Positions 62,183-64,000 of a DNA stretch of 64,000 nucleotides are shown here, piece by piece. The stretch's first letter is position 1, and each line of letters opens with the position of its first letter. Both the position numbers and the translations under genes were made by a program. Origin of the DNA: Melanopsichium pennsylvanicum. Its lineage: Eukaryota; Basidiomycota; Ustilaginomycetes; Ustilaginales. The stretch spans positions 677,871 through 741,870 of the forward strand of contig OAPG01000010.1 of NCBI GenBank assembly GCA_900208305.1, in the 5' to 3' direction. Under the pieces are notes generated by a model, which made no database searches, was not told the DNA's origin, and saw only the letters and a list, made by a program, of their open reading frames with translations.

Positions 62183-62268
62183 CTCTCATGCAAGCTCAAA
62201 TCTTCCTGTGCCAAGCTGCCCAGCACCCCTGTGCACCAGCAGTACAAGACCCTTGGTGCATTCCCACA
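62183..62268. mobile_element. Solo-LTR-like element, right part
   Basis: This is the remainder of the 370-base TG…CA element whose left part is 53021–53304. It ends TTCCCACA, followed directly by the TATGG duplication. Confidence 0.75.
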
Positions 62269-63170
62269 TATGGCCATCAAACAGCAGTAGCCTCCATTCT
62301 TCCTAGTGGCTCTCTGTGAGCTTTGTCTGTGGGTTGAATACCTTGATCAACCATTCTAATGCCAAGTTGTGGCTTGTATAAACTGTGTTGGCGCTACCAA
62401 AGAGCCAGTTGCTCCCAACACCCTCCACTTGCCAATGATCACCAAGTTGGTGTCAAGTGCCCTTCCAGATAAGAAGCAGCTCAATGAGCTGACCTCCTGA
62501 CCAAACCCATACAACCACAGTTGTTGTGTCACAATTCCCAGCCTGAGAATTAAATGCATTGCACTTTTCAGAAGGTACAATCACCCTCTAATGACTAGAA
62601 TGGCTCATCATTACACCAGTCTTGTCCATGTTGTAAATGAGATACTGTGATATGTTGCATTGCTGATTTGTGCAGCCAAATATATTAAAGAATAGTGCAA
62701 GGTTAGCCTATGATGCATCATTCAGCTGCTGGTATTTCAAGGGCGCATTCATATTTGGACTGCAGGTCAGAGTGTTGTCAAAGAAAAAGTCAAAACCCAG
62801 TTCTTGTGAAGTTGATGGGATTATCAGCATCCATGACAATCAATAGTCTACTAAGTGACTTTGCCATGTTTCTTCAGATCCAATAACAACAGAAGGAAGC
62901 CTTGATTGGCACATCAAGCAACATGTTGAGCAAGGGCAGACTTGGCTGCAGGTGAAAGCGCTTGCTGCTTTGTATGACAATGTTTGACAGATGGTTGACC
63001 ATTCTGTCAGGGACTGGTGTGCCAAACTTGAATACCACCTTGAAATACAATGAAACTGGCTGTTCTATTGTAGTTTGATTAGAGAACCAATCATTCATGC
63101 ACCTCTATGCAATTTTGCTTAAGATCCAATGGAACAGTACCAAGCTGACTAGTCACTGTGAATATTTTGT
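62269..63170 (-). pseudogene. Pogo/Fot1-type transposase relic, N-terminal and core part
   Basis: The minus strand reads, with interruptions, through the helix-turn-helix region (FGTPVPDRMVNHLSNIV), then IYNMDKTGVMMSHSSH with the first catalytic Asp, LIELLLIWKG, and LALEWLIKVFNPQTK followed by EEWRLLLFDGH with the second Asp. The order and spacing match DDE_1 transposases of the pogo type. Several stops stand where Arg or Gln codons are expected, as CpG decay (CGA to TGA) would produce. The domain continues at 53020. The bases 62269–62273 are also the right TATGG duplication. The upstream limit near 63170 is approximate. Confidence 0.85.
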
Positions 63171-63834
63171 TCAGAGGTAATGCAGCCTGTCTGAGTATTG
63201 TACAGCCTTCACAATGCACAAGTGTTCTTGATGCAGGTATTGATCATGGTGCCAGACTTCTCCTGAGAGCCCAGAAGTGGTTGTTGATACTGATGATGGC
63301 TACAGTTGGGGCTACAATTGGGGTTCCATTGCTGCAGTTGAGGTTCTGCCTTACAGTTGAGGTGCTGTAGTGTCAGCAGAGGTGCTGACACTTGTTGATA
63401 ATGATGAACTCCTTCAGACAAGGAGAACACAGACACTGAGTTGCTGCAATACCATACAATTGCAGCAGTTGACAAGATACTGAATACTGAGACATTGAAA
63501 ATGGCTTGTAAGGTACAGACTGGGTGTATGAATAGTAGAGTGGATGAGCCCTGCTCCTCCACAACTGAAACAACTATATTCTTTTATCCTATGGCCAATC
63601 TGGTCCCTGATCTCCAGGCTAGCCCATCTCATTGTACTGCACACAAACCTTGGCCCTTTTCAGGGATCAGGAATTGGGCAATTCAACCAAGACATAGTGA
63701 GCAGCAAAACCACTACACCAGGTAGAACCAACTTGCTCTGGACTTGGAGAATGGCTGCAACATGCCTTGGTGGTGCCTCCGGTGACAGCCCTGTGCTTAT
63801 CAGTGCTGACTCTTAGATTTAGTGTCTGTGCAGC
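63171..63834. repeat. Subtelomeric decayed repeat DNA
   Basis: No intact gene is present. CpG is scarce. Part of it (63240–63600) looks like a decayed LTR, listed separately. The last 230 bases before the telomere resemble nothing I recognise. Confidence 0.5.
63240..63600. repeat. Decayed LTR relic related to the chromovirus LTR
   Basis: Blocks match the intact LTR around 53590–53830 in order: GTTGAGGTT, GAGGTGCT, ACACAGAC, and AGAGTGGATGAGC. Many differences are of the CpG to TpG/CpA kind, such as CTACAGCGTC against CTGTAGTGTC. It suggests an earlier insertion by the same or a sister family. The alignment was made by eye, and the ends are uncertain. Confidence 0.5.
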
Positions 63835-64000
63835 AGGGTTAGGGTTAGGGTTAGGGTTAGGGTTAGGGTTAGGGTTAGGGTTAGGGTTAGGGTTAGGGTT
63901 AGGGTTAGGGTTAGGGTTAGGGTTAGGGTTAGGGTTAGGGTTAGGGTTAGGGTTAGGGTTAGGGTTAGGGTTAGGGTTAGGGTTAGGGTTAGGGTTAGGG
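63835..64000 (+). repeat. Telomere, (TTAGGG)n
   Basis: About 27 perfect hexamers run to the end of the window with the G-rich strand pointing outward, as expected for a right chromosome end. The array is uninterrupted. TTAGGG is the telomere unit of many filamentous fungi and smuts. Confidence 0.99.

Noticed and set aside
1..64000. CRISPR arrays, bacterial operons, rRNA genes
   Set aside because: No regularly spaced repeats, ribosome-binding sites or rRNA sequence are present; the genome is eukaryotic.

Overview
The window is the right-hand end of a fungal chromosome. It finishes in an uninterrupted TTAGGG array (63835–64000) reading towards the end of the + strand. Gene structure (short GT–AG introns of about 70–255 bases, CT-rich promoters, compact nuclear genes for mitochondrial proteins), long disordered extensions on conserved enzymes and protein similarity suggest a basidiomycete, most likely a smut-type (Ustilaginales) fungus. 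That placement is inferred from recognised families, not from a database search.

From 1 to about 52000 it is ordinary gene-bearing chromosome. In order it carries a Kex2-site-rich secreted protein, a Rap/Rsr1-type small GTPase, proteasome subunit alpha-3, a small unknown mitochondrial protein, mitochondrial Met-tRNA synthetase, a GPI-type secreted aspartic protease, a PPR-like mitochondrial protein, a mitochondrial Ile-tRNA synthetase, mRNA cap guanine-N7 methyltransferase, NMN adenylyltransferase, spliceosome factor Cwc22, Coa6, a secreted FrsA-like alpha/beta hydrolase, Tim10, an MFS sugar transporter, a large C2H2 zinc-finger regulator and a TIM-barrel enzyme of the PEP-hydrolase-like family. 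Exon structures were worked out by hand from splice sites and reading phase, so several start codons differ from the longest open frame. At least seven of these genes serve mitochondria. There is no operon-like organisation. Long gaps (12.9–15.5 kb, 40.2–46.1 kb) hold no gene I can support, but two of them share a diverged non-coding repeat.

From about 52 kb to the telomere the sequence is a nest of transposons whose insertion order can be read directly. The oldest layer is a decayed pogo/Fot1-type DDE transposase on the minus strand, almost stripped of CpG. It is split by a 370-base TG…CA solo-LTR-like element with the 5-base duplication TATGG. That element is in turn split by a nearly pristine 8,873-base Ty3/gypsy chromovirus (53305–62177) with 1,013-base LTRs differing at one base and the duplication GATAC. 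A further decayed LTR relic lies next to the telomere.

The chromovirus is the most interesting object. Besides gag, pol and a chromodomain integrase on the minus strand, it carries on the opposite strand, beside its 3' LTR, an intron-containing gene whose spliced product has two CXXC/C clusters. Its gag and pol frames overlap by ATGA. Pol is interrupted between RNase H and integrase, next to one of two copies of a short palindromic module that also sits in-frame in the protease region and has relatives in the LTRs.
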